A model generated the notes under the pieces. It ran no database searches and was not told where the DNA came from. It saw only the letters and a list, made by a program, of their open reading frames with translations. From assembly GCA_030248225.1 (NCBI GenBank), contig JASANE010021379.1, positions 32,275 through 96,274 of the forward strand: 64,000 nt of DNA, written 5' to 3'. Shown here piece by piece: positions 45,365 to 56,950 of the stretch. Made by a program: the position numbers and the translations under genes. Positions within the stretch are counted from its first letter, which is position 1. Each line of letters opens with the position of its first letter. Origin of the DNA: Trileptium ribeirensis. Lineage: Eukaryota > Nematoda > Enoplea > Enoplida > Thoracostomopsidae.

Positions 45365-46540
45365 CAGGGAGTAACCGGAATTCCGGTTCCGGTTCCGGCG
45401 AAAATCGTGTTCCGGTTCCGGTTCCGGCAAAGGGCAAAAACCATACCGGAACCGGAATTCCGGTTTAAAAATTTTGTTTGAAATTTCCACGTTTTTTGCT
45501 TTATCCTGTAATCCAAACATATGTAATATATATTATACAATGATCAAGCTCCAATACAACCAAGCAAAAGAAAAGATTAACTAACCAATTTGCCGTGTAA
45601 AACGTAAGTAGGGCACATAATTTGAGCAGGAATTTTTCATAATAACCTGCAGGAGTTTGTTAAATCAAAGCCAGGTCGATGCGTGTAGCAGCTATTTTAC
45701 ACATCCAGAAGTCTGTGGGATACGTTTGAATTAAACCGGTCCAAATCGGTAACAGAGTATGGCTTACGCAGAAGTACTTAGGGTATGCTTGGCTAACATA
45801 AATTGCGTCAAGCACTCGCCAGCGGGCTTGTAAACTTGGTAAATCAGTCTAAATTGAAGTAAACTAACGTTATCTGCAACGCAGCTAGAAACTGCTTTCT
45901 TGGCAATGAACTGTATTTATTGAAACTGTGCGAGCAGCATCACAGTGTGTCTTATTTATAGCATTCTGATTAGAAAGTTATCATCATTATGATCTAACTG
46001 ACGGGCACTATTTGTCCAACGCTAGCCTAAACAGTGTCTCTGACCACTGATCAGAAAATTACCTTCTATCTATTATTTTCTCTTAGAATCATATAAACCA
46101 ATAATTTTAAATTTTCTACAGAAGAACATACAACAAACGTATGTGTAGTAAAGGGACGCGACTAGAGACAGAGCGAAAGTGTGTATTCTACGCTCCAAGC
46201 TTTGTAAGCATATTCGATTTGACGCAGTATATGCAATGGTGTATAGTGGAAGGCATTTTTGCTCTGGGTGTCCAAAAATCGACATATTTGATCGATAAAT
46301 AAACATTATTAGCTTCATCAGTCTCTTTAAAGTTTCAGAAAGGTAATAATACCATCGCAAAACCTTAAGTTTAATGTAAAAGTTATTTTTAATGCATTTT
46401 AAATCCACTATACCTTCATTTCTTCCATGATCTGTTTTACTATATATAAATTTCGAAGACCAGGTTCCGGTTCCGGATCCGGTTTAAATGGACGGTTCCG
46501 GTTGCTGGTTCCGGTAAATTTTGGTTCCGGTTATTCCCTG
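45365..46540. mobile_element. hAT-type MITE, CCGGAA family, intact copy with 8-bp TSD
   Basis: Starts CAGGGAGTAACCGGAATTCC and ends TTCCGGTTATTCCCTG. The 8-bp flanks are identical: CTTATCTT at 45357-45364 and 46541-46548. Arrays of CCGGAA/GGTTCC hexamers lie just inside both ends and could be subterminal transposase-binding sites. Orientation is opposite to the copy at 47639, to which it is very similar. Confidence 0.93.
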
Positions 46541-46551
46541 CTTATCTTGGA

Positions 46552-47562
46552 TTACCTAAAACGTTGTATTCCGTTTTTATCATGATTTTCGACAGCAAGC
46601 CTACCAGTACTGAGAATAAACCTACATAACTTTTTAATGTCGTAATCTCTTAGGCCTTCTATATTAATTACTGTATTCCCTAGAATTTCTCTCCGAGTCT
46701 CTGCAAACCTAGGACAAGCACGCAGAAAGTGTTCTGATGCCTCGTCGATGCCACAATGATAGCAGTGTTTATTTCCTGTAACTTTTAACTTATGTAGGTG
46801 GAAGTTTAGCCAGCTATGTCCCGTTATTCCCTGAACGCACTGTCTTATTCTGTCTTTCGTTAATCTTAACAAATAATTACTATATTTCTTATTCGGCATA
46901 CTAATGATACTCTTTGTCTGTTTACACTTTGCTTCCTGCATCCATCTAGTAACAAATTTTCTATGTAGCCAAGATTTTATCCTTGTTGCGACTTCCTTCC
47001 TTGAGGTTGGAAGGATGGGTTCTGGTCCTACAGGTAGCTTTGATGAACCTCTTCGGGCTAGCTGATCAGCTGTTTCATTTCCTTCTATATTACTATGACC
47101 TGGTACCCATATAAGTGATACCTCATTCTGTTTGGACAATTCTCTTAAACTCACCCTGCACTCTGAGACTAATTTGGATTTAACCAGGTCAGCCTCAAGT
47201 GCTTTGAGAGCAGCGCGGCTGTCTGAAAAGATCCTTATATTCATATTGCGCGTTTTATTTTCTATGATATTGTCTACACAAGCTTTTATCGCATATACTT
47301 CTGCTTGAAAAACACTTATATATGCACCCAGTGAGTATACATGGTTTCTTGTCCCAATTGAGAAACCTGCTCCAGTGGAAGTTTTCCCCTGGAGATTCAC
47401 AAGAGATCCATCTGTATAACATATTATAGTGTTAATAGACTCCTTTCTAAGTCGCCTAGTCTCATCTAGCCAACCCTCACGGCTTGGGACAACTGTCTGC
47501 CAAGTGCACTCATCCACTATTTGCGATGACATATAGTCGCAAGGGAAGTTGAGTACAGGCAA
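46552..47562 (-). CDS. R1/I-like LINE RNase H region (3' part of pol)
   Basis: 336 codons. An RNase H domain starts near IICYTDGSLVNLQGKTSTGA (first acidic residue), with FQAEVYAIKACVD (Glu), RIFSDSRAALKALE (Asp) and WVPGHSNIEGNETADQLARR (final Asp); the four-residue catalytic set appears complete. Downstream is a LLRLTKDRIRQCVQGITGHS region, then HCYHCG...EHFLRACPRF, the terminal zinc-finger-like part common in R1/I-type LINEs. The gene would follow directly on the RT frame at 48838-50913 if the MITE at 47639-48829 were absent. It removes RNA from the cDNA hybrid. The frame is open here, but the element as a whole is broken. Confidence 0.88.
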   Translation of the reverse strand: MPVLNFPCDYMSSQIVDECTWQTVVPSREGWLDETRRLRKESINTIICYTDGSLVNLQGKTSTGAGFSIGTRNHVYSLGAYISVFQAEVYAIKACVDNIIENKTRNMNIRIFSDSRAALKALEADLVKSKLVSECRVSLRELSKQNEVSLIWVPGHSNIEGNETADQLARRGSSKLPVGPEPILPTSRKEVATRIKSWLHRKFVTRWMQEAKCKQTKSIISMPNKKYSNYLLRLTKDRIRQCVQGITGHSWLNFHLHKLKVTGNKHCYHCGIDEASEHFLRACPRFAETRREILGNTVINIEGLRDYDIKKLCRFILSTGRLAVENHDKNGIQRFR

Positions 47563-47638
47563 TTCATTCCTAATTTCTTCTGTATCAGCATGATACCCTT
47601 GAATTACATCAAGTGTATGCGGACGTATACATTGAATC

Positions 47639-48829
47639 CAGGGAATAACCGGAACCGAAATTTACCGGAACCGGAACCAGCAACCGGAACCGTCCATTTA
47701 AACCGGATCCGGAACCGGAACCGGAACCTGGTCTTCGAAATCTTTATTTAGTAATACAGATGACGGAATAAATGAATTCATAGTGGATTTAAAATGCATT
47801 AAAAATAACTTTTACATTAAACTTAATGTATTACGATGGTTTTATTGCCTTTCTGAAACTTCAAAGACTGAGGAAGCTAATAATATTTATTTATCGATCA
47901 AATATGTCGGTTTTTGGACATTCAGAGCACAAAATGTCTTCCACTATACACCATTGCGTATACTGCGTCAAATCGAATGTGCTTACAAAGCTTGGAGCGT
48001 AGAATACACACTTTCGCTCTGTCTCCAGTCGCCTCCCTTTACTACACATACGTTTGTTGCATGTTCTTCTGTAGGAAACTTAAAATTATTGGTTTATATG
48101 ATTCTAAGAGAAAATAATAGATAGAAGGTAATTTTCTGATCAGTGGTCAGAGACACTGTTTAGGCTAGCGTTGGACAAACAGTGTCCGTCAGTTAGATCA
48201 TAATGATGATAACTTTCTAATCAGAATGCTATAAATGAGAGACACTGATACTGCTCGCATAGTTTCAATAAATACAGTTCATTGCCAAGAAAGCAGTTTC
48301 TAGCTGCGTTGCAGATAATGTTAGTTTACTTCAATTTAGACTGATTTACCGAGATTACAAGCGCACTGGCGGGTGCTTGACGCAATTTACGTTAGCCAAG
48401 CATACCCTAAGTAATTCTGCGTAAGCCATACTCTGGTACCGAGTTGGACCGATTTAATTCAAACGTATCCCACAGACTTCTGGATGTGTAAAATAGCTGC
48501 TACAAGCATCGACCTGGCTTTGATTTAACAAACTCATGCAGGTTATTATGAAAAATTCCTGCTCAAATTATGTGCCCTACTTACGTTTTACACGGCAAAT
48601 TGGTTAGTTAATCTTTTCTTTTGCTTGGTTGTATTGGAGCTTGATCATTGTATAATATATATTACATATGTTTGGATTACAGGATAAAGCAAAAAACGTG
48701 GAAATTTCAAACAAAATTTTTAAACCGGAATTCCGGTTCCGGTATGGTTTTTGCCCTTTGCCGGAACCGCAACCGGAACACGATTTTCGCCGGAACCGGA
48801 ACCGGAACCGGAATTCCGGTTACTCCCTG
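47639..48829. mobile_element. hAT-type MITE, CCGGAA family, inserted in LINE pol
   Basis: Starts CAGGGAATAACCGGAACC and ends GGAATTCCGGTTACTCCCTG. Target duplication ATTGAATC is exact at 47631-47638 and 48830-48837. It has the same CCGGAA-rich termini as its inverted partner at 45365-46540. It separates the RT and RNase H parts of the LINE. Confidence 0.95.
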
Positions 48830-48837
48830 ATTGAATC

Positions 48838-50913
48838 CTATGCAACTCTTTTATACCTTCTTCTATGACCACCTAAATCTAGTGGCAAAACGTTCAATAA
48901 AACTTCCATTCCTAACGTCGGTGTCGATTTCATGGCACCGGTCATCATGACACAGGCTAATCTGGATACTTTCGCAAGCTTTCTTGCATATGTTTTAAGT
49001 TGGACTTTATGCCACCAAACTACAGCACCGTAACAAACGGATGGAAGTACGATGCTATTATAGATATACCATAAAGTCTTAGGTTTAATACCCCATGTCT
49101 TTCCAATTATTCCTCTACATGCCATTAGTGTGCTGACCCCTTTTTTCACGACCAGTTCTATATGATCTCTCCATAGTAATTTGTTATCAATCATCACTCC
49201 AAGGTACTTGACTGTATTAGTTACAGGTAAAACTTCGTCAAATAATTTAAGCTTTACATCTCGATTGAGCGTTCTGCTTCTTGAAAGAACTAACACATTA
49301 CTTTTAGCTGGATTTACTTTTAAACCCCTTTCTGTACACCATTTTCCAAGTAGTGTTAGATTTTTCTGAATTCTCCTAACATTGACGTCCAGATTTTTGC
49401 TACTGGTGAGCATAACTACGTCATCTGAATATGCCTGTATATATAATTCCGCTGTATTCATATTTCTTAGCAAATCGTCAATTACTAAAGTCCACAACAA
49501 GGGTAATAACACTCTTCCCTGTGGGCTCCCTCGTCCTAACCGGAATCTTACTGATGACGTGCCCATTGTCGCTGTAGCCCACCTGATACCAACAAGATTG
49601 CTCAACCACTTACTAATAGTGGCATTAGTTCCAAATTTGCCGAATGCACGTGGAAAAGTTTCATGTGTTGTTCTATCAAAGGCTCCACCTATATCAAGAA
49701 ATACCGCAATCGTATGCTTACCTTGGTTTAACCCACTTTCTAATCTACTTATTAGACCATGAAGAGCTGTAGTAGTGCTCTTCCCCTTTTGATACGCATG
49801 CTGATTTTCATGAATCCTACCACAAAACTTGCTCCTTAAATACCTATCCACCAGTCTTTCCGCCGTCTTCAATAGAAACGATGTAAGACAGATAGGTCTG
49901 AAGCTCTTCGGATCTAAATAATTATCCTTCCCTGGTTTCGGTATAAACGAAACTAGTGCTTCCTTCCATGCCTTAGGTATATATCCTGTAGCTATAGATT
50001 CCTTAATTATTTTCATTAAGATGTGGCTAATTTCATCAAAGCCCATTTTTAATAATATTGGGTTGATACCATCAACACCTGGGCTCTTAAAAGAACCAAA
50101 ACTTGACACCGCCCATCTTAGTTTATCTACACTCACTAATTCTTCAGCCATAGCAACATCCCGCTTGCTTGGCCTGATATTCTGGGACATCTTAATCTCC
50201 TCATTGTCATCTCTCATTGAATCCAGAAAATGAGAGCGTAATAGTAGCTCTAATGTTTCTTCCTCATTCTCTGTCATACTTCCATCCAATTTCTGAAGGT
50301 GACCGAGTCTCACTTTGTGCCCCAGCATACAAATCTTCGCCAAACGAGTGCTAGCATTAGCCCCTTCAACCTTTTCACAGAATACTTTCCACGACCTGCT
50401 CTTTGCTTTCTTTATCTCATCTTTATACAATTTCTGAGCAGCTCTGTATCTATTCCAATTATAGTCTCCACCAAGCTTAACAGCATATCTGTATAGTTTC
50501 CTTGATCTTTGTCTTAGCCTACCAAGTTTCTGCGACCACCAGTTCAAGCCTCTATTTCCTATGTTCATTAATGGACACGCTTCTTCTTTTGCCTGATTCA
50601 TTGCACTGGTGAATTTAATTACATTCATATCCATCACTTCTGAGTTATAAATAGTATCTTGTGCATCAACACCCACTGTATTTTGGAGGAGCAAGGTAAC
50701 GAAGCTAACGAAAAACATACCAGTTACAAAGAAAGCGCAGTTTCTCATATTGAAGTGGCTAGGTGACACCCGATGACATAGCCACTGTCGGAAAATTTCT
50801 TTTTTCTCCGTTTCTATCATTCTTAACGTATTTTCTGATTGGATGGATTTCGTTAATTTTTTTACTCGATAGCAAAAGTGACTAGTAAATGCCCTTTGGT
50901 TGAACGCGAACAA
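48838..50913 (-). pseudogene. R1/I-like LINE reverse transcriptase frame
   Basis: 691 open codons. The first roughly 100 residues are not clearly LINE-derived. From about residue 120 a linker (CPLMNIGNRGLNWWSQKL) leads into RT: FKSPGVDGINPILLK, KSFRPICLTSFLLKTAERLV, IAVFLDIGGAFDRTTHE (the motif A region normally reads DI.GAFD), GRGSPQGRVLLPLLW, IQAYSDDVVMLT (YSDD in place of YADD) and KYLGVMIDNKLLW in the thumb. The frame ends at 48838, seven bases before the MITE target site. Without the MITE, a neighbouring frame continues into the RNase H region, implying one single-base frameshift in addition. The endonuclease and any ORF1 are absent. Confidence 0.88.
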
Positions 50914-51495
50914 TTCCGACCTAATTTTCGGGGGTCAAAATAGCAAAAACAGGTTTTTAAGGGTCCTTTGCCAAATATGGCTATACGGGTACTAGTGTTA
51001 TGGCAGCCAAAATCTCACTACATAGGTTTCGCATCGAAATTTAGGACCTTCAAAATCATGCCATCGAGATACACAGCTACAACTTTGCTGACTAAGACTT
51101 TTTGTGAGACCATTCTCTGGGACGCTGTGGGCCCGAATATGTTTCACCACCCTTTGCCAGAAATATCGGTTTTTCGGGTTGCGCCATGTTATTAGCTCGC
51201 TCCGTTTAATCCTCCCTTGCGAGCTACTAGCTGAAGACCTGATAAACTGCTTTCGAAAGACTTCAAACTGTTTCACATTTGAAATACTAACCACAAATAT
51301 ATGGTAAACTTTCAGCAAAACAAGAACAATAATAATTCAGTCTTGCATAACTATCATAACTGTAATTAATATAAAGTGCAGTCATACTAATTACACATAT
51401 ATATAAATTAATATTTGGATATAAAGACATTCGCGTAATGGATGACGACGACAATTTGGAGTAGATGTTTAGCGAAAGTGGGACCACACCTTACT
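50914..51495. other. No gene recognised
   Basis: Non-coding. The boundary between LINE and flank is not visible by eye. Confidence 0.4.
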
Positions 51496-51734
51496 GGCTA
51501 GTCCAAACTTCGGAAATTATAGCCAGGGGGCATGAACCGCAGGGCCCTCCGGCTCACCTGTCGAGGGGTGCCCGATTTTGCCGAGGACCATTTTTTGCCG
51601 GATTTTGACGCGTTTAGACGTTTATTTTTCCCCGCAGGGGCCTTTGAGCTGGCGGTACCCGAATTTTTGCCGGAGGTACCTTCGTTTTGCCGCAGCCGAA
51701 AATGCCGCACTCCCACGCCCACTTTGAACTAGCC
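51496..51734 (+). mobile_element. GC-rich short MITE
   Basis: Ends are GGCTAGTCCAAACTT (left) and, read backwards, GGCTAGTTCAAAGT (right). The interior is strikingly GC-rich (CCAGGGGGCATGAACCGCA at 51525, TTTTTGCCGG repeats). The CCAGGGGGCATGAACCGCA word recurs in reverse complement at 62027-62045. Confidence 0.6.
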
Positions 51735-51760
51735 AACCTTAATGTATTACAAACGTACAG

Positions 51761-52132
51761 ATGGACAGGCTAGAATTTAAGACAGCACTAAGTAAGCCTA
51801 GGAGTCGTCGAAAGCCGAACGATTTCCCTCGAATTCCTGATAATGTAACGACAATAGTGAAACAAAACGGCTTCAAAGCTCATCATAAAAGGCAAGATAC
51901 AGGGAAATATGACACCTTATTACACGACGTAAACGAGAAATTATACAAAGAATATCCAAAACTGGCAAAAGATGGTATTTCGCTCTCTACATTCACGGGT
52001 TATTTGAACCTCCGAACAAAAAATTTCAGGCGTCATAAAAATTATTCTGCAGACGTCAGGCTCGAATTCCTAGTATTACTAATGCTCAACGGGAAAGCGA
52101 CGTCGACCAAAACGCCTACGCTGCCCGAGTAA
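51761..52132 (+). CDS. 123-aa orphan ORF
   Basis: An intact ATG-started frame of 123 codons, basic and lysine-rich (RSRRKPNDFPRIPDN near residues 15-29, LRTKNFRRHKNYS near 87-99), without membrane segment. I do not recognise it. It begins 26 bases after the GC-rich MITE. It could be a host exon, a piece of a transposon protein or chance; the even amino-acid composition slightly favours real coding origin. Confidence 0.3.
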   Translation: MDRLEFKTALSKPRSRRKPNDFPRIPDNVTTIVKQNGFKAHHKRQDTGKYDTLLHDVNEKLYKEYPKLAKDGISLSTFTGYLNLRTKNFRRHKNYSADVRLEFLVLLMLNGKATSTKTPTLPE

Positions 52133-53999
52133 AAACGTGCAGCTCATTATAGTGAAGAATGCACAGTTTTGCCTGGGACAACAATAATAGCGTACGTATT
52201 GGGACTTTAGCTGTTGGTCGCAGGCTCAAGATCAATCGTTTTTATCATTGTAACGATATTCCTCCTAAATATCCCAGTTACGGTTTTGCGAAGAGCAAAA
52301 AGATAGCTTCAATGGGTACATTCACATGACGGATTTGTAATTTCAGCCATGACGGTAGACTCATTACAGTGGCAGCACGTTACATATGACCCAACGGGTC
52401 CAGTTTATATTGTCAACAGATCCGATAAACACCAGGCTCAACAATTGCTCAGCATATTACATACATGAAACAGGTAGTAAACACCGATAATTCTCTGCAG
52501 TTCATGCCAAAATCAACCGTTTTTCGGCAACAGTTTTCGGCTTGTATGAATAGTGTTTGAGTGTTAGAAAAAATTTTATAGGAGATCTAAACTTGCGTCA
52601 ACCTTTAAAGGAATACTAACTCAACAGTTCTTCAAATCGATTTAAACACTTAATAGTATAGCTCAGTTAGTGATAGTGGCTGTTACATATATGCGTGGAC
52701 TGTACTTACAATCTGATTTAACTGCCAAATACAAAATTGAAGATACCACGTGATATATTAGACATACCCTTAAACTGATAATTAGAGCTTTTAAGTTTCG
52801 ACCAGACGAACATTTTATGTCCACTTCATCATTTGCTTTCTGAGAAGCATGCTTTCTCACGATTCTGTTACGAGTATGTAAATACGGACCGTCATACAAA
52901 CACTCTACCAAAACAATTGAATTTGTTACTTTTTATGCGAAAAATGTCAGCAACAAATGTTTGCTATATATAATTATTCGAACCAAAAAGGAACTACTAC
53001 GTAGCCTTTTCTTGCTAATGCCGCAAAAAAACCAAACCAGCCTTACATCGATCGAAGGAAGGCTAAGGTTTAAAGCGAGGAGGCTAAGCATTTAGGGTAA
53101 CACTTTCCAGCTTCTTTAAATGGGACGATGGAGACACTGGAACTTTTCGGTGTCCCAAACAAAGTTTTCTCCCACGCCGTGAAAACACTAAAAAAACTCC
53201 GAACTATTTACAAAAATCTCTTTACGAAGTTTAAAATTTCAGTACATTAAATAAAAACATTCGTTTAAAAACTATTATATTCTATTGCTTTAAACTTCAA
53301 TAGAGACATTTTAAAGAGTTTCTGACACCATTTAACAGTTTTAGTGATTTTCGTGAAAGAATACAAAATTCTATACCACACACGGTTTTTTGTCCGAAGT
53401 TTATGAATCTCCATGCGATTTACAGAAAATAAAGATGCCAACATTTTGCCCTACAGATAAATTCCCTGTAGATATATCTATATTATTATTGTATATAAGT
53501 ATTGTTTATAACTGTTGCATTGTATTATTGTATATAAGCATTGTTTGTGCGCTAAATTTACCACTTGGGTACTGTGCAACACATGCCAAGGAATGCAGCT
53601 AATAGTTGTAAAAAGCTATGAGCCAAGGTTATAATCAAATTGTTTAACAAACCAGAAAAAGTGCCAATTATTTTCAAAAAGCCACATCTAACTTGTCGAT
53701 GTGTTTTATGCAACTGCGTAGATACAAAATATTAGTTTGCAGAAGCAAAAAATAATGGGAAACTTCAAAACCATATGACAGTATTTCTATTCAATGATCA
53801 AAAAATGAATATTAACTTGATTTGCAAATTTGAATTTCGAAAATGCTCCGCCGATTCAACGTCTTTGAGAAGCATCATAACTCAATTTGGGCGATCAAAC
53901 ATGGCTAAAACTAGTAAATTACAAAAAGTTAGCGGAGCAACAGGCAAAGTATTTGGTATCTTGTTTGTGTGTATATGTGATTCAACTATTTAAACAATT
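52133..53999. other. No gene recognised
   Basis: AT-rich with short chance frames only. Confidence 0.45.
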
Positions 54000-54770
54000 T
54001 ATAATAAGTATCACGTTTTAGGCAATTGATGTCAAATCCACCATACAAAAAGTTGGCTAGCTAAAAAAATTAGCTAATTAGTGACATCAACGACTTACCT
54101 AATTAGCACCCATAATAAAATCATAGAGCTTTGAAAGCTACATATTCATAATCAGTAACATCGAAAACCCCCGGGCGCAACAAATTAGCAATTTTGAAGT
54201 AATTTTAAAATTTGCATAAAATTACCTAATTAGCTAGTTAATAAACCAACTAATTAGCATATACAGCCAAGTTTTAGAGCTTCAGTAATGTCATAATCAT
54301 GATCAGCGACATAGAAAACCCCCGGGTGCAATATATTTTTAATTTATGAGCACTTTGAAAATTTTCAAAAAATTTGATAATTAACAATTAGCTAATTAAC
54401 TAAGTAATTAGCATTTTTAATTTTCTCGAATAGTAAATAAGCACCAGATTCACAATCACCACGGCGAGATGTAGTATATGCACCAAAATAACAGCTTTAC
54501 ACTAATTACCATTGAAAAATATGCAATTTTTGTTTGAAATTGCTAAAAATAGTCTAACACGCTTAACTAATTAGGTAATTACTAATTAACTAAAGCAAAT
54601 TTTGACAAAATCTATATGTCTTGCACCTGTCCAACATTAGGCCTTTCAAAAAAAATTTTTTAAAAAAATCGGCAAAGTAGTTATTGAGGAGTTCAACGGA
54701 CGGACAGACAGTGCCGAATGTTCCCCTCTGACGAAAACAAAAACGCTTCGCCTCGCTCCGCTTAATGATA
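54000..54770 (-). repeat. Interspersed repeat with TAATTAGC runs (copy 2)
   Basis: Three or four loose sub-units each carry a GCTAATTAG..TAATTAG run and a block such as ATCATGATCAGCGACATAGA, then AAACCCCCGGG. The right part (54650-54770) is the reverse complement of the left part of the 38470 copy (CGGACGGACAGACAG, AACGCTTCGCCTCGCTCCGC). Confidence 0.65.
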
Positions 54771-55674
54771 AATCAGTTAATTGTTTGCCTTATTCGTTTA
54801 ATCATTGACAAAAAATGATGGCAAAGAATAAAGTTACATAAATAAGCAAACTGGATATCATACAGTAGTATAAAAATTGGGGTTCTGGGACAAAATCGAC
54901 ATGCTGGCACCTCTCCAACTTGTCGTAAGTACACACCATGCACTATTTATACGTATAAACATTTTATAGAGAGCAAAATTTTTTCGGAGACACAGCATGA
55001 ATCTGGCATCGTCCCAACTTCGCTAAATGTTAAGCATTGTACAAATGTACTATCTTTTAATTTCACCTTATGCCCTTGTTGCGTGAAGTCAGCGTAAACT
55101 GTGAAAAGTGAAGTGTGATATTATAACAGTAAAGCAGTCATCACCTCTAGTTCCAAAACCATCAAATCTAATAGATACAATTTGAAGTTTCACATCAAGC
55201 CTCTGAGTTACATCTGCTGCGCCCTGTAAAATATTTATTTCGTCATGTTGCCACGCATGTTGTTCGTAAAAGCGAAAGCTACAAATGTACATCCGTTATA
55301 CAGTGCTAATTTTCTTTTATACAATAGCATAAAAATTGTCAGATTTGAGTTTTGTTTGTATTGCACACGAACATAAAACGAGTAATAAGAATTCTACACA
55401 ACCGTATGTTTCGAGTTTTGTAAAAATTTTCGAACATGATTGTACAGAATCCTGTTAGAACAAATGACTTGTATGGTTCACGCCAAGTTGTCGGACAACA
55501 AAAACAAAATATAACTTTAAGTAGTCGCACAGTTGGTTGCGTTCCAACTAGTTATTGAGTAGCAGAAACAATAAAACGGCGCACAATAAGAAACTATAAA
55601 TTTTAGCTGAATCTTCAAAAAATTAATTTACATCGAACCTCTGTACAGAAATGTTGCTCATTCTAAGATACCTC

Positions 55675-56160
55675 AGATCTGCAAAGCTATTGTAGGAGCG
55701 TACAAGCATCGTGTAATAAATGACGACCTTAATCGTCAAAATGTCTCGTCTAAACTGTCATGTGATGCAGTTTTTTATACTAAGCATAAAGCCAAATTTA
55801 AGGATTTATGTACACTGCCAGTAACAACATTTTAGATTTAACTTAAGAACAAGTTTGTTAAAAACTGATGCTATTTCTGTAATACCTGATTTGGGAATCA
55901 AATCCAAAGAGTTTACAAATTATTAAGGTGTAGACAACTGATCTAAGCATATATCTGGAAAAGCTATTGTAGGAACACACCAGTATCGTGTAATAAATGA
56001 AAATCTTAATCTTCATAAATGTCCCGGCTAATAAAGATTGTTATACTAAGCACAGAGCCAAGTTTAGGGATTTATGTACATTGACAGTAACAGCATTTAG
56101 AATATAAAAATAAATTTTGTTAAATACTGATGCAGTCTCTGTAATACCTGACGGTCTCTG
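55675..56160 (-). repeat. Direct repeat pair inside the second TIR element
   Basis: Two copies about 285 bases apart (55675-55900 and 55965-56150) share AAAGCTATTGTAGGA, CATCGTGTAATAAATGA-like sequence, ATACTAAGCA.A.AGCCAA, GGATTTATGTACA and TCTGTAATACCTGA. The second copy overlaps the 3' end of the minus-strand ORF, so the first is a duplicated, decayed gene end. Confidence 0.75.
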
Positions 56161-56813
56161 ACAGGAATATTTGTAATGCGTCGACGTGGTGTCAAATATT
56201 TCGAATGTTGGTGACATTTTTTGTCGAGGCGCTTCGGTTTGTGTTTCTTTACTCGGTGTGTTCGGTTTTCCAACCAATGTTGTCAGCGTTGATAACGGTT
56301 GTACTTGTGCCGCAGCAGTTTAGGTCTCTTTGTCGTTACCTATTGTAATATTCGTGGAAGGCGTGGTAAAATCCAAAAATTGTGTAACTACGTTGGCAGC
56401 ATGACGCAGGTCGTCATCGCAGTCACTCCAAGATTCTTCATGTTGGTTTGAATGTGATCCAGCTATGCCGGTGGTACCTAACCCTTCTTGACATAATTCC
56501 ATTGTTTTGTTATCTTCAGTAGACCCACTGGAATCTGTATCTCTATTATATAGTGGTTGTTTTAAAATTGTGCTTAATTTCGTATTATATTGCTGCGCCT
56601 TCTGTGATGCCATCTCCTTAGCTGTGACAGGGATACCTGTAGGTAATGAGTTCAAAGATAAAAATGAGTAGGATATTTTTTCTTGTCTGCTTGAGCAGTG
56701 AAAACATTGTATGCTGTTTCATTATGTATTTTTAAACCCTTTCGGCATAAAATATCGTTATTGTTGTGCGGCAAATTCAGCGTTTCCGAAACAAGATGAG
56801 TTGATAAAGCCAT
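56041..56813 (-). pseudogene. Broken ORF of unknown family in the second TIR element
   Basis: On the minus strand an ATG at 56813 opens MALSTHLVSETLNLPHNNN and runs to a stop at 56652. Overlapping it by four bases, a second frame carries on (NSLPTGIPVTAKEMASQ ...), interrupted by one TAA near 56319 and continuing to 56041 (KETQTEAPRQKMSPTFEIF). Codon content and the single stop suggest one former gene of about 250 codons with one frameshift and one nonsense change. The middle is acidic and Ser/Thr-rich (ESWSDCDDDL). I recognise no family; a structural protein of a virus-like element is only a guess from context. Confidence 0.45.
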
Positions 56814-56843
56814 AAACAGCAGCTTTCGTATTGAAAGCGGCAC

Positions 56844-56950
56844 TGTGTCCCAGAAACCAGTAGGCTGTACGAACATTTATTTCACTAATGTTCGTGTAGC
56901 CTACTGGTTTCTGGGACACAATAATATAACTATTTATTTCACTAAATAGT
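56844..56950. repeat. Two adjacent hairpins with the same loop
   Basis: Hairpin 1 has 33-nt arms (56844-56876 and 56888-56920; TGTGTCCCAGAAACCAGTAG at the base, two mismatches) around an 11-nt loop TTATTTCACTA. Hairpin 2 has arms ACTATTT/AAATAGT (56929-56935 and 56944-56950) around ATTTCACT. Hairpin 2 sits at the inner edge of the right TIR. Confidence 0.9.

Noticed and set aside
49181..50496. Plus-strand ORFs of 62-126 codons
   Set aside because: Shadows of the minus-strand RT frame of the R1/I-like LINE.
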